From: Amycolatopsis iheyensis
GTDB lineage: Bacteria > Actinomycetota > Actinomycetes > Mycobacteriales > Pseudonocardiaceae
NCBI RefSeq assembly: GCF_024703995.1
Contig: NZ_JAMXQV010000033.1
Location: 59,291 to 123,290 of the forward strand
Reading direction: 5' to 3'
DNA: 64,000 nucleotides
Positions 25,233 through 35,275 of the stretch are shown one piece after another (the stretch's first letter is position 1; every line of letters begins with the position of its first letter). The notes under the pieces are model-generated. The model did no database searches and had not been told where the DNA came from. It was given only the letters and a program-made list of their open reading frames with translations. Position numbers and translations under genes: made by a program.

Positions 25233-26102
25233 TCATTCCCCCAGGTCGGCGGCGGTCGGGTAGGACGGCTGGGCCCCGGGCCGCGTCACGCTGAAGGCCG
25301 CGACGCGCACCGCACGCTCCGCCGCGGCCACCAGGTCGGCGCCGTCGGCGAGCGACGCCGCGAGCGCGCCCGCGAAGGCGTCACCGGCGCCGGTGGTGTC
25401 GACGGCCTCGACCTTCGGCGACGCCACCTCGGTCATCTCGTCTGCTTCGACGACGACCACGCCCGCCGCGCCGAGCGTGACGACGGCGGCACGCGGCCCG
25501 AGGTCGAGCAGTGTGCGGAAGTCCGCGCCGGGCCCGGTCAGCCAGGCGGCCTCGTGCTCGTTGACGAGCAGGACGTCGAGCTTCCCGAGCGTTTCCGGGG
25601 AGAGCTTCGCCGCGGGCGACAGGTTCAGCAGGACCTTGACGCCCTTCTCGGCGGCCCGCGCGACGGCGTGCTCGATCGTCGGCAGCGGCACTTCGAGCGA
25701 GGCGACCATGACCTCGACGCCGTCGAACACGGCGTCGACGTCGGCGGGCTCGAGACTCGAGTTGGCGCCGGGGGACACGAGGATCGCGTTCTCGCCGTCG
25801 GGGGTGACGGTGATGTAGGCGATCCCGGTCGGCCGCTCACTGGTCCGGACCAGTCCGGTGTCGACGCCCGCCGCGCGCAGCGAGTCGAGCAGCAGCCGGC
25901 CGTACGGGTCGTCGCCGACCGCGCCGAGCAGCGCGACGTCCGCCCCGAGCCGCCCCGCCGCGACCGCCGTGTTGGCCCCCTTGCCGCCCGGCGAAAGCAC
26001 GGTGTCGCCGCCCAGCACCGTCTCGCCGCCGGCCGGCCGCCGGTCCACCGTGACGACCAGGTCGGCGTTGGCGGATCCCACAACGAGCACGTCGGAGTTC
26101 AT
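25233..26102 (-). CDS. rbsK: Ribokinase (PfkB family)
   Basis: A 289-residue PfkB-type sugar kinase. The start is ATG 26102 (MNSDVLVVGSANADLV); the open frame continues upstream without support. Substrate-binding motifs GSANADLVVTVDRRPAGGET and PGGKGANTAVAAGRLGADV are near the N-terminus. The C-terminal signature DTTGAGDAFAGAL carries the catalytic Asp and the anion hole. Length and motifs fit ribokinase, which makes ribose 5-phosphate; another PfkB sugar kinase is possible because no ribose transporter is adjacent. It lies 28 bases upstream of the ParB-like gene on the same strand. Confidence 0.85.
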   Translation of the reverse strand: MNSDVLVVGSANADLVVTVDRRPAGGETVLGGDTVLSPGGKGANTAVAAGRLGADVALLGAVGDDPYGRLLLDSLRAAGVDTGLVRTSERPTGIAYITVTPDGENAILVSPGANSSLEPADVDAVFDGVEVMVASLEVPLPTIEHAVARAAEKGVKVLLNLSPAAKLSPETLGKLDVLLVNEHEAAWLTGPGADFRTLLDLGPRAAVVTLGAAGVVVVEADEMTEVASPKVEAVDTTGAGDAFAGALAASLADGADLVAAAERAVRVAAFSVTRPGAQPSYPTAADLGE

Positions 26103-26346
26103 CTCCGCACTGTCCCATGAGAGCCGCCACGACAGCCGTCCGACCAGGTCGGAACGGCGCCGGTGAGGAAAGTGAAGGTTTTTGTAACTTATCCGGCGTT
26201 GAGTGCGACAATCATGCGAGCAGCGGATGCCCGTCACTCGATCGGGGGATGTCCGTCCCCCGGCCGTCACTTCGCGGACCGGTCCCGCTCTCCTGACGCG
26301 TCATCACGCGAGCGTGGTGACGTTGCCCCAGCCGGCGTGAGCCGGA

Positions 26347-26411
26347 CAGGGCATCGGGTCGCCGGCGCCGATCACGTAGCCCCCCGAGTGATCGGCGTCG
26401 GCGGCGCCCTG
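26347..26411 (+). ncRNA. Candidate structured leader RNA (unclassified)
   Basis: The 398-base gap 26103-26500 has no gene I can support. Inside it is a long interrupted hairpin: CAGGGC (26347) pairs with GCCCTG (26406), CGCCG (26360) with CGGCG (26399) and CGCCGATCAC (26366) with GTGATCGGCG (26388), with a 12-base loop. A second hairpin (CGTCATCAC / GTGGTGACG) lies about 15 bases upstream. It precedes the small membrane-protein gene by 90 bases. I considered a c-di-AMP riboswitch but could not match its core. A terminator or attenuator is also possible. Confidence 0.35.
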
Positions 26412-26500
26412 CCCCGGCGCCGCGAATCCCCGGGTTTCCCCACCCGAGCGGGCGGCCAACCGGGTGTTTCGGCAGCTCAGCGGCCCATAGCGTGCGAGCC

Positions 26501-26881
26501 ATGAACATCGCCGACTGGAAACGAACGATCTACGCGGTCCTCGCGCTCCCCGCTTACCTGGCCGGGCCGAGGGCGCGGAGACGCCTGGCGAAGCGCTGGC
26601 TGGACGCCGAACCGCGCCACGATGGCTTCCTCGCCGGTGTCGCGGCGTTCCCGGTCGCGTTGCTGGTCTGGTACCTCGTCGGCCGGATCGCGACCTTCGG
26701 GTTCTTCTGGACCGAGGCCGGCGCGGCCGGGTCGTGGGGCGGTCCCTCGCTGATCGGGGCCTGGGCCGTGCACTTCTTCTGCGCGCTCGGCATGTCCGTG
26801 GTGTGCATGTGGCTGCTGCGGCCGCTGACCCGGCGGCAGGTGCGGGTGCCTGACCAGGTCGATTCGACCCACCGGACGTAA
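26501..26881 (+). CDS. Small membrane protein of unknown function
   Basis: A 126-residue protein from ATG 26501 (in-frame GTG 26492 is the alternative; no clear SD for either). Basic N-terminus MNIADWKRTIYAVLALPAYL, then RARRRLAKRWLDAEPRHDGF. Two strong membrane helices follow: FLAGVAAFPVALLVWYLVG and LIGAWAVHFFCALGMSVVCM. It ends with a basic, polar tail. The sensor-domain-like start resembles short actinobacterial membrane proteins of unknown role; no catalytic motif. It sits just downstream of the structured leader and 60 bases before ESX accessory cluster 2. Confidence 0.65.
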   Translation: MNIADWKRTIYAVLALPAYLAGPRARRRLAKRWLDAEPRHDGFLAGVAAFPVALLVWYLVGRIATFGFFWTEAGAAGSWGGPSLIGAWAVHFFCALGMSVVCMWLLRPLTRRQVRVPDQVDSTHRT

Positions 26882-26941
26882 CCGGTGCGCTATTGTGCGT
26901 AACGCAAGAGGGGTGATCGAACGCGAGGGGAGCGCTGTTCG

Positions 26942-28312
26942 GTGGGGTTGTTCGGCGACATGCTCGATGCCGCGAAGCACGTCGGATCGGAAATAGCGCA
27001 CACGGTCGAGTCCGGCGCCGAGGGGATCGGCAAGGTCATGACCGGCGCCGGGATCGGCGCGCTCGCGGGCGGGCCGATCGGCGCCGTCGCGGGTGCGTAC
27101 GTCGCGTCGCAAACAGGTACCGGGGCCGCGAACCCGCAGGCCGCGGGGTTGTCACCGGGGCAGCTGGTCCAGGCCGTCATGCGCGGGCCGGGCACCGGCT
27201 CGCTGCAGTCGGTGCACCAGGCGGGCGTCGACCAGTCGACGTACCAGCGCCGGCTCGAACAGGGCACGCGCGAGCTGACCAGCGGCCTCGAATCCGCGTG
27301 GACCGGCGGCGCTTCGGACGCGGCCCGCGAACGGCTCCAGCCGCTGACGGCGTCTGCAACATCGGCGTCCACGACCCTGGACCGCAACTCGACGCTGGCC
27401 CAGACGCAGATCGACCAGTTCCACCTGATGAAGAACTCGCTGCACCCGGACGTCACCGACCAGCCGCCGACCCGCAGCGCCTGGGACGTCGCGACGCCGT
27501 GGGACACCGACACCGAAGACAAGATCAACCAGTACAACCAGAAGGCCTCGGAGAACGTCGAGCGGTACAACGCGTACTCGCAGCAGTCGAGCTCGAACAC
27601 CGCGAACCGCACGATCGACTACGGCCAGCTCCGCGAGTACACCGGCGGCGACTTCACGGTGGAGGACCCGAAGGACCCGGTCGAGCCGCCGAAGAAGCGG
27701 GCGCGTTCCGACGTCGGCGGCGGTGACGACCGGTCGATCGGCTCGCAGGTGCAGCCGCCGCCGGCGGTCCACCCGCCGGTTCAGCCGGTCCAGCCGCCGG
27801 GTCAGGTGACGCCGCCGCCGGGCTCGGTGCCGCCGGGGGTGGACGACAGCGTCCGGGCGCAGGGTTACGTGCCGCCGACGTCGACGCAGTTCCCGCCGGG
27901 CTACCAGCCACCGGGAACGGGACCGGGCTTCGGTCCCGGCTCCGGCCCGGGAGCCGGCGGCGGTTTCGGCCCCGGCTTCGGTGTGGGCGGCGGATTCGGG
28001 CCGGGCAGCGGCTCCGGCCCTGGTGGTTTCGGTCCGGGCTCGTCTGGCACCAGCTCGGGCTCCCGCGGACCGGGTGCGTCCACGGGAGCCGGGGCGCTGG
28101 GCGAAGGACGTCCTGGCACGGCCGGCGGAATGCGCCCCGGCGCGACGGGCAAGCCGGGTTCGTCCGGAATGGGCGGCATGGGCCACGGCGCCAAGGGCGG
28201 CAAGTCCGAGGACGAAGAGCACCAGCGCGCGTCGTACCTGGTGGAAGCCGACCCGGAGAGCGTCTTCGGCGGCTCCGACGAACGGACTGTGCCGCCGGTG
28301 ATCGGGCTGTGA
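26942..28312 (+). CDS. PPE-like ESX substrate with Gly/Pro-rich C-terminus (copy 2)
   Basis: A 456-residue protein, paralog of the one at 5165. The GTG start follows GAGGGGAG at a longer spacing. An N-terminal glycine-zipper segment (VMTGAGIGALAGGPIGAVAGAYV, about residues 33-55) is extra relative to copy 1. Shared head motif GPGTGSLQ and WTGGASDAARE are followed by long helices. A Pro-rich linker and Gly-rich FGPGSG repeats precede the conserved tail: GMGGMGHGAKG, acidic residues, YLVEADPESVFGG and PPVIGL. The EspG-like gene begins inside its stop codon. Probable type VII secretion substrate. Confidence 0.82.
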   Translation: MGLFGDMLDAAKHVGSEIAHTVESGAEGIGKVMTGAGIGALAGGPIGAVAGAYVASQTGTGAANPQAAGLSPGQLVQAVMRGPGTGSLQSVHQAGVDQSTYQRRLEQGTRELTSGLESAWTGGASDAARERLQPLTASATSASTTLDRNSTLAQTQIDQFHLMKNSLHPDVTDQPPTRSAWDVATPWDTDTEDKINQYNQKASENVERYNAYSQQSSSNTANRTIDYGQLREYTGGDFTVEDPKDPVEPPKKRARSDVGGGDDRSIGSQVQPPPAVHPPVQPVQPPGQVTPPPGSVPPGVDDSVRAQGYVPPTSTQFPPGYQPPGTGPGFGPGSGPGAGGGFGPGFGVGGGFGPGSGSGPGGFGPGSSGTSSGSRGPGASTGAGALGEGRPGTAGGMRPGATGKPGSSGMGGMGHGAKGGKSEDEEHQRASYLVEADPESVFGGSDERTVPPVIGL

Positions 28313-29049
28313 TTTTCCTGCCCAAGGCCGCGCTGCTGACGGCGTGGGAGTGGGAGCGGCACGGCCCACCACCGGCGGTCCTCGGCGCCGACAACCTCTG
28401 GCTGGGCGACGAGACCCGCAAGCGCGTCGAGGAGAAGGTGCTCGACGTCCTGGCTTCCCTGCGCCTCGCGACGGGCGGCACGCTGACGCGCGAGTTCCGT
28501 GAGGTGCTGCGCGTCCTGGCGAAGGGCGCCCACCAGTTCACGGCGTGGCTGGGCGACATCGAGGCGGACGAATCGGGCGCGGTCCTGGTGTCGGCGGACG
28601 GCCCGGACGTGGTCCGGCTGGTCCGCAAGAACGACCAGGTCCGGATCGACCGGGTGGAGCCGTCGAGGCTGGCCGAGTCGCTGGTGGACGTCCTGCCGCC
28701 GGTGCCGCCGGCGCGGATTTCCCCGGTGTCGATCCCGGAGGGGCGGTTCTCGGGCCGCGCGGTGGAGCAGTCTTACGACCTGGCGGACCCGACCCTCGAT
28801 CGCGGCCGCGACCCGCTGCCGTGGGCGCGGCGGCTGATGGCGGCCCGGCGGACGGGGCTGCATCAGTGCTACGCGGTCAACCGGGGTTCTCGCAGTGCGC
28901 CGATCACGGCGGTGGACGTCGCCGGGGAGGGGCGGGTGCTGACGTACGTGTACCCGGGCCGCGAGCGAATGGTCAGTTTCCAGCCGGGGACCCGGGGTGC
29001 GCTGGTCGACGTGCTGTACGCGACGCTGAACGGAATGGGGGGACGATGA
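28309..29049 (+). CDS. EspG-family ESX secretion-associated protein (copy 2)
   Basis: A 246-residue soluble protein; the GTG start overlaps the PPE-like stop. N-terminal ALLTAWEWERHGPPPAVL, helical ETRKRVEEKVLDVLASL, then strand-rich DEAGAVL-like segments and a C-terminal RSAPITAVDVAGEGRVLTYV ... ERMVSFQPGT block match the EspG chaperone layout. It is divergent from the EspG at 6612 but occupies the same position relative to a PPE-like gene, so each probably serves its own partner. The next gene starts within its stop (ATGA). Confidence 0.78.
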   Translation: MIFLPKAALLTAWEWERHGPPPAVLGADNLWLGDETRKRVEEKVLDVLASLRLATGGTLTREFREVLRVLAKGAHQFTAWLGDIEADESGAVLVSADGPDVVRLVRKNDQVRIDRVEPSRLAESLVDVLPPVPPARISPVSIPEGRFSGRAVEQSYDLADPTLDRGRDPLPWARRLMAARRTGLHQCYAVNRGSRSAPITAVDVAGEGRVLTYVYPGRERMVSFQPGTRGALVDVLYATLNGMGGR

Positions 29050-29441
29050 CCGGGTTTTTCAGCGGGGTCGGGTTTTGGGCCACTGATCTGGTTGGTGGGG
29101 CTTCGGCGCCGGCTGGTGGGCAGGGGTTCGCGATGAGCTCCGAGGAGATGCGGTCGATGCTCAAGAAGGCGGAGAACCTCCGCAAGGAGATCAACGAGCA
29201 GTACCGCACGGCGTCGTACCTTTCCCGTGCTGACCCGCCGGCCGACGAACCGGCCAGCAACGCCGCGGTGAACGGCGAGAACGGCATCAACGCGGCCGGC
29301 CGCTACTACGAAGGTCACCTCCGCTACCAATACGGGTACCTGACCGAGTTGATCAGCCGGCTCCGGAAAGCGCTGGGGATCACCGAAGCAGTCGACGAGC
29401 AGGCAGCCGAGACCACCAAGAAACGCGGGATGGCCGAATGA
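29046..29441 (+). CDS. Small coiled-coil ESX-cluster protein
   Basis: A 131-residue protein starting with an ATGA overlap. A Gly/Ala-rich N-terminus (TGFFSGVGFWATDLVGGASAP) precedes two long amphipathic helices: MSSEEMRSMLKKAENLRKEI with NEQYRTASYL, then GRYYEGHLRYQYGYLTELIS with RLRKALG. It has the size and helix-turn-helix hairpin look of WXG100/PE-type partners but no WxG motif. Position between EspG-like and DUF3558 genes, with four-base overlaps on both sides, ties it to this type VII accessory operon. Confidence 0.72.
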   Translation: MTGFFSGVGFWATDLVGGASAPAGGQGFAMSSEEMRSMLKKAENLRKEINEQYRTASYLSRADPPADEPASNAAVNGENGINAAGRYYEGHLRYQYGYLTELISRLRKALGITEAVDEQAAETTKKRGMAE

Positions 29442-30040
29442 CCAGGCGAAGCACCACCCTCACCGTCGTCACCGCGTGCGCGGTGCTGCTGGCCGGATGC
29501 ACCGGCGAGCGCGGGACAGCGCAACCGGCCTCCACGTCCCCGGCGGCCGAGTTGCCCAACAGCGGGGCTCCCAAGGTCGAGAACCCGCTCCCGGCCAAGG
29601 TGCTCGACGGCAGCCCGTGCGACACCGCTCTCACCGCCACGCAGGTCAGCGACGTGCTGGGTGACACCGGCCAAGGGAAGTCCCAAGACGAGGCACTCGG
29701 GCCGCTCTGCCAGTGGGACAGCTCATCGGGGAGCGGGGCCGGGCTGACGGTCGGCTACGACACGAAGTCGGACCAGGGAATCAGCCTTTCCTACAAGAAC
29801 ACGAAGCCGAAGTCCACGTTGTGGAAGGAGCTCGAGCCGGTCCAGACCTACCCGGCGATCGCCTACGGAGATCAGTCCGACAAGCGGCTGTGCAACGTGG
29901 TCGTCGGCGTGAGCGACGAGCTGACCTACGGCGTGACACTGACCCTGGGAGACAAGGCCGCCGCGGACGGGAAGGACGCTTGCGAGCTCGGCCGCACCGT
30001 CGCGGACATGGTGATGACCAACCTCAAGGCGCGGGTCTAG
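29438..30040 (+). CDS. DUF3558-type lipoprotein (tandem copy A)
   Basis: A 200-residue lipoprotein; ATG overlaps the previous stop. Signal MTRRSTTLTVVTACAVLLAGC with lipobox LAGC. The DUF3558 pattern follows: GSPCDTALTATQVSDVLG, LCQWDSSSG, VGYDTKS, TYPAIAYG, LCNVVVGVSDELTYGVTLTL and DACELGRTVADMVMTNLK. Four mature Cys can form two disulfides. It is closely related to the next gene, indicating a recent tandem duplication. Envelope role in the ESX cluster; exact function unknown. Confidence 0.85.
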   Translation: MTRRSTTLTVVTACAVLLAGCTGERGTAQPASTSPAAELPNSGAPKVENPLPAKVLDGSPCDTALTATQVSDVLGDTGQGKSQDEALGPLCQWDSSSGSGAGLTVGYDTKSDQGISLSYKNTKPKSTLWKELEPVQTYPAIAYGDQSDKRLCNVVVGVSDELTYGVTLTLGDKAAADGKDACELGRTVADMVMTNLKARV

Positions 30041-30041
30041 G

Positions 30042-30644
30042 TTGGCTGCTTGGTCGCGAGTCGCCGCGGTCGGTGGGCTTCTGCTGGTGGCTGGGTGTGG
30101 CGGCGAACGTGGGTCGGCCAGTCCAGCGCTGTCGAGTGTGGCGGCTCTTCCGCACGACGGTGCTCCGGAGGTCGGCAACCCGCTCCCGGCGACCGTGTTG
30201 GACGGCAGCCCGTGCGACTCGGCTCTGACGGCCGAACAGGTCACCGGCTACCTCGGAGAAACAAGGGCACCCAAGCCGGACGACACGGTGCTGGGTCGCA
30301 CGTGCGACTGGAACAGTTCCTCCGGCAGCTCGGCCGGCATCTTGGTCGGTTACGACACCAAGACCGGGGAGGGGCTCAGCCTTCCCTACAAGAACGAAAA
30401 GCCGAAGGCCAAGCGCTGGGTCGACGACCTCGAACCGATCCAGGGTTATCCCGCGGTCGGCTACGTCGACACCGGGACGACCGACAACCGGACCTGCGTG
30501 ATCGTCGTCGGCATCTCCGACGAGCTGGCGTACACGGTTTCACTGAGCATCGGTGACTCAGCCGTCCAAGCCGGCAAGGATACCTGCCAGCTCGGGCGGG
30601 GTGTGGCCGACACCGTGCTCACCAACCTCAAGGCGCGGGCCTGA
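30042..30644 (+). CDS. DUF3558-type lipoprotein (tandem copy B)
   Basis: A 200-residue lipoprotein, the same length as its neighbour. The only workable start is TTG 30042, one base after the upstream stop, giving (M)AAWSRVAAVGGLLLVAGC with lipobox VAGC. Mature blocks GSPCDSALTAEQVTGYLG, VGYDTKTGEGLSLPYKN, GYPAVGYV, TCVIVVGISDELAYTVSLS and DTCQLGRGVADTVLTNLKAR align throughout with copy A. The rare start codon and tight spacing suggest translation depends on coupling to copy A. Confidence 0.83.
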   Translation: MAAWSRVAAVGGLLLVAGCGGERGSASPALSSVAALPHDGAPEVGNPLPATVLDGSPCDSALTAEQVTGYLGETRAPKPDDTVLGRTCDWNSSSGSSAGILVGYDTKTGEGLSLPYKNEKPKAKRWVDDLEPIQGYPAVGYVDTGTTDNRTCVIVVGISDELAYTVSLSIGDSAVQAGKDTCQLGRGVADTVLTNLKARA

Positions 30645-30715
30645 GCTGCACCTTTCGTTACGCCGGAGATCGCGTTAATGCAAGATTTGTCGTAGTAAGC
30701 GCCTAGACTGTTCGG

Positions 30716-31453
30716 ATGAGCCACCCCACGCGGAGGGGTCGCGCGCGAGCGGCTACCGAACAGGACATCCGCCGGACCGCCCGGAAGCTGCTCGTCGAGC
30801 AGGGGCCCGAGGCGGTCACCCTGCGTGCCATCGCGCGGGAGCTGGGGATCACCGCGCCCGCGCTCTACCGGTACTACGAATCCCGCGATGACCTCGTCGA
30901 GAACCTACGGCTCGACGTCTGCGCCGACCTGGCCGACGACCTCGCCGAAGAGATCGCCGAGCTGCCCGATGACGGCATCCTGCAGCTGTTCGCGATCTGC
31001 AAGGGCTTCCGGCGGTGGGCGCTCACCCACACGAAGGAATTCACGCTCGTCTTCGCGTCGCCGACCGGTGGGGTCGGGTCCGCTGCCGGGTCTGCGCTGA
31101 GCCGGGTTGATGAGCCCTTCGGGCGGATCTTCCTCGCCGCCGCCGGGCGGGTGCTCGCGCGGACCGACATCGTGCTGCCGTCCGCCGGCAACGTGCCCGA
31201 TGAGCTGCGGGACGACTTCACGACCTTCCAGGAGTCGCTGAGCGCCGTGCTCTCCGAGGCCGACCACGACGTTCCGGTGGAGAAGCTCGACCTCGGCGTG
31301 ACGTACCTGATGATCCAGTTCTGGGCCCGGCTCTACGGGCACGTCACGCTCGAGGTCTTCGGCAACTACCCGATCCCGATGTCCAAGCCGGACGTCCTGT
31401 TCGAGGCGATGCTCATCGACCTCGCCCGGGAGATCGGGCTCTACTCCGGTTAG
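30716..31453 (+). CDS. TetR-family transcriptional regulator
   Basis: A 245-residue regulator. N-terminal HTH: IRRTARKLLVEQGPEAVTLR, AIARELGITAPALYRYYESR (recognition helix). The C-terminal ligand domain begins with a helix (DDLVENLRLDVCADLADDL) and contains FRRWALTHTKEFTLVFASP, typical of the TetR_C_33 (WHG) class. It is convergent with the SDR gene, the last four bases overlapping. An ATTT-TTGA-N4-TCAA-AAAT palindrome upstream of the SDR (32213-32236) may be its operator. Confidence 0.9.
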   Translation: MSHPTRRGRARAATEQDIRRTARKLLVEQGPEAVTLRAIARELGITAPALYRYYESRDDLVENLRLDVCADLADDLAEEIAELPDDGILQLFAICKGFRRWALTHTKEFTLVFASPTGGVGSAAGSALSRVDEPFGRIFLAAAGRVLARTDIVLPSAGNVPDELRDDFTTFQESLSAVLSEADHDVPVEKLDLGVTYLMIQFWARLYGHVTLEVFGNYPIPMSKPDVLFEAMLIDLAREIGLYSG

Positions 31454-32187
31454 GCCGCGTGGCCGCCGTCCACCGACAGCACCGCCGCCGTCACGTACTC
31501 GGCGCCCGGTGAGGCCAGGTACGCGACCGCCGCGGCCACCTCCGACGGCTTTCCGTAGCGGTCGAACGCCGTCGACGCGCGCTGGTCGGCCGCGTACGGG
31601 CCGTCGGCCGGGTTCATGTCCGTGTCCGTCGGGCCCGGGTGGACCAGGTTGACCGTGATGCCGCGCCCGCCCAGCTCGCGGGCCAGCGCCTTGGTCAGGC
31701 CGACCATCGCCGCCTTGCTCGTCGCGTACAGCGCCATGCCCGGGCCGGGCACGCGGTCGGTCACGCAGCTGCCGATCGTGATCACGCGGCCGCCGTCGCT
31801 CAGCACCCCGGCCGCGGCCTGGGTCGTCGCGAACACGCCGCGGACGTTCACCGCCAGCACGCGGTCGACGTCTTCCAGCGAAGTCTCATCGAACGCGCCC
31901 ACGAACCCGACGCCCGCGTTGTTCACCAGCACGTCCAGCCGGCCGAACTCCGCCGCCGTGGCCGAAACGGCGGCCGACACCGCGGCGGCGTCCGCCGAGT
32001 CCGCCTGGATCGCCAGCGCGCGACGGCCGAGGTGCTTGATCTGCTCGACCACCTCGGCCGCCCGCTCGCCGTTGTGCTGGTACGTCAGCGCGACGTCCGC
32101 GCCGTCCTCGGCGAGCCGCAGTGCCGTGGCCGCGCCGATGCCGCGGCTGCCGCCCGTCACCAGTGCCACCTTGCCGTCGAGGGTCAT
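31450..32187 (-). CDS. Short-chain dehydrogenase/reductase
   Basis: A 245-residue classical SDR. Cofactor motif TGGSRGIG (residues ~11-18), NNAG at ~88, catalytic Ser in TIGSCVTD and the YxxxK pair in YATSKAAMVGL, then HPGPTDTDMNP. QHNGERAAEVV after strand 2 is compatible with NADP(H). It resembles 3-oxoacyl-ACP-reductase-like SDRs; substrate unknown. The stop overlaps that of the TetR gene, and the palindrome just upstream suggests TetR control. Confidence 0.9.
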   Translation of the reverse strand: MTLDGKVALVTGGSRGIGAATALRLAEDGADVALTYQHNGERAAEVVEQIKHLGRRALAIQADSADAAAVSAAVSATAAEFGRLDVLVNNAGVGFVGAFDETSLEDVDRVLAVNVRGVFATTQAAAGVLSDGGRVITIGSCVTDRVPGPGMALYATSKAAMVGLTKALARELGGRGITVNLVHPGPTDTDMNPADGPYAADQRASTAFDRYGKPSEVAAAVAYLASPGAEYVTAAVLSVDGGHAA

Positions 32188-32212
32188 CCCCGGTTCTCCT
32201 TCGATCGAACGG

Positions 32213-32236
32213 ATTTCCTTGACCGTTCAATCAAAT
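32213..32236. promoter_or_regulatory. TetR-type operator candidate upstream of the SDR
   Basis: A 24-bp dyad: ATTT-CC-TTGA-CCGT-TCAA-TC-AAAT, with 8 of 10 positions per arm symmetric. It lies 26 bases upstream of the SDR start. The TetR gene convergent with the SDR is the natural candidate repressor. Confidence 0.5.
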
Positions 32237-32277
32237 CGAGAACGCGTTGAAAGCACCGGCGGCTTTCGGACAGGGCG

Positions 32278-35118
<2,841 letters not shown>

Positions 35119-35159
35119 CGCCGTCTTCCTTCGCGTATCGACCTACTCCAGAAACAACT

Positions 35160-35191
35160 CGACCCCTCAGCCACCAGGGCATGAGGGGTCG
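35160..35191 (-). terminator. Attenuator hairpin in the leuS leader
   Basis: A perfect 10-bp stem (35160-35169 with 35182-35191) has a 12-base loop. On the minus strand it is followed by AGTTGTTTCTGG, 41 bases before leuS. A second hairpin (35191-35197 with 35219-35225, inner stem 35201-35205 with 35211-35215) overlaps the end of the leader peptide and could act as the pause hairpin. The hairpin could instead simply terminate the upstream esterase gene. Confidence 0.6.
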
Positions 35192-35215
35192 CCGCGCCGG
35201 CCGGGCCGGACCCGG

Positions 35216-35254
35216 TCAGCGCGGCAGGCTAAGGAGCAGCCGAGCCGTGTTCAT
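35216..35254 (-). CDS. Leucine-rich leader peptide of leuS
   Basis: A 12-codon frame on the minus strand encodes MNTARLLLSLPR and then TGA. Four of its twelve residues are Leu, three of them consecutive (CTG CTC CTT), including the CTT codon that is rare in this genome. No SD is visible; a TANNNT-type -10 (TACGAT) lies 6 bases before the ATG, so the transcript may be leaderless, as for other actinobacterial attenuation peptides. Slow translation at the Leu codons would free downstream RNA to avoid the terminator and raise leuS expression. Confidence 0.65.
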   Translation of the reverse strand: MNTARLLLSLPR

Positions 35255-35275
35255 GTGCACATCGTAACTTGCTGG

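Noticed and set aside
26103..26500. c-di-AMP (ydaO-type) riboswitch
   Set aside because: The hairpins are real, but I could not match the conserved pseudo-symmetric core, and the downstream gene is not a cell-wall hydrolase.
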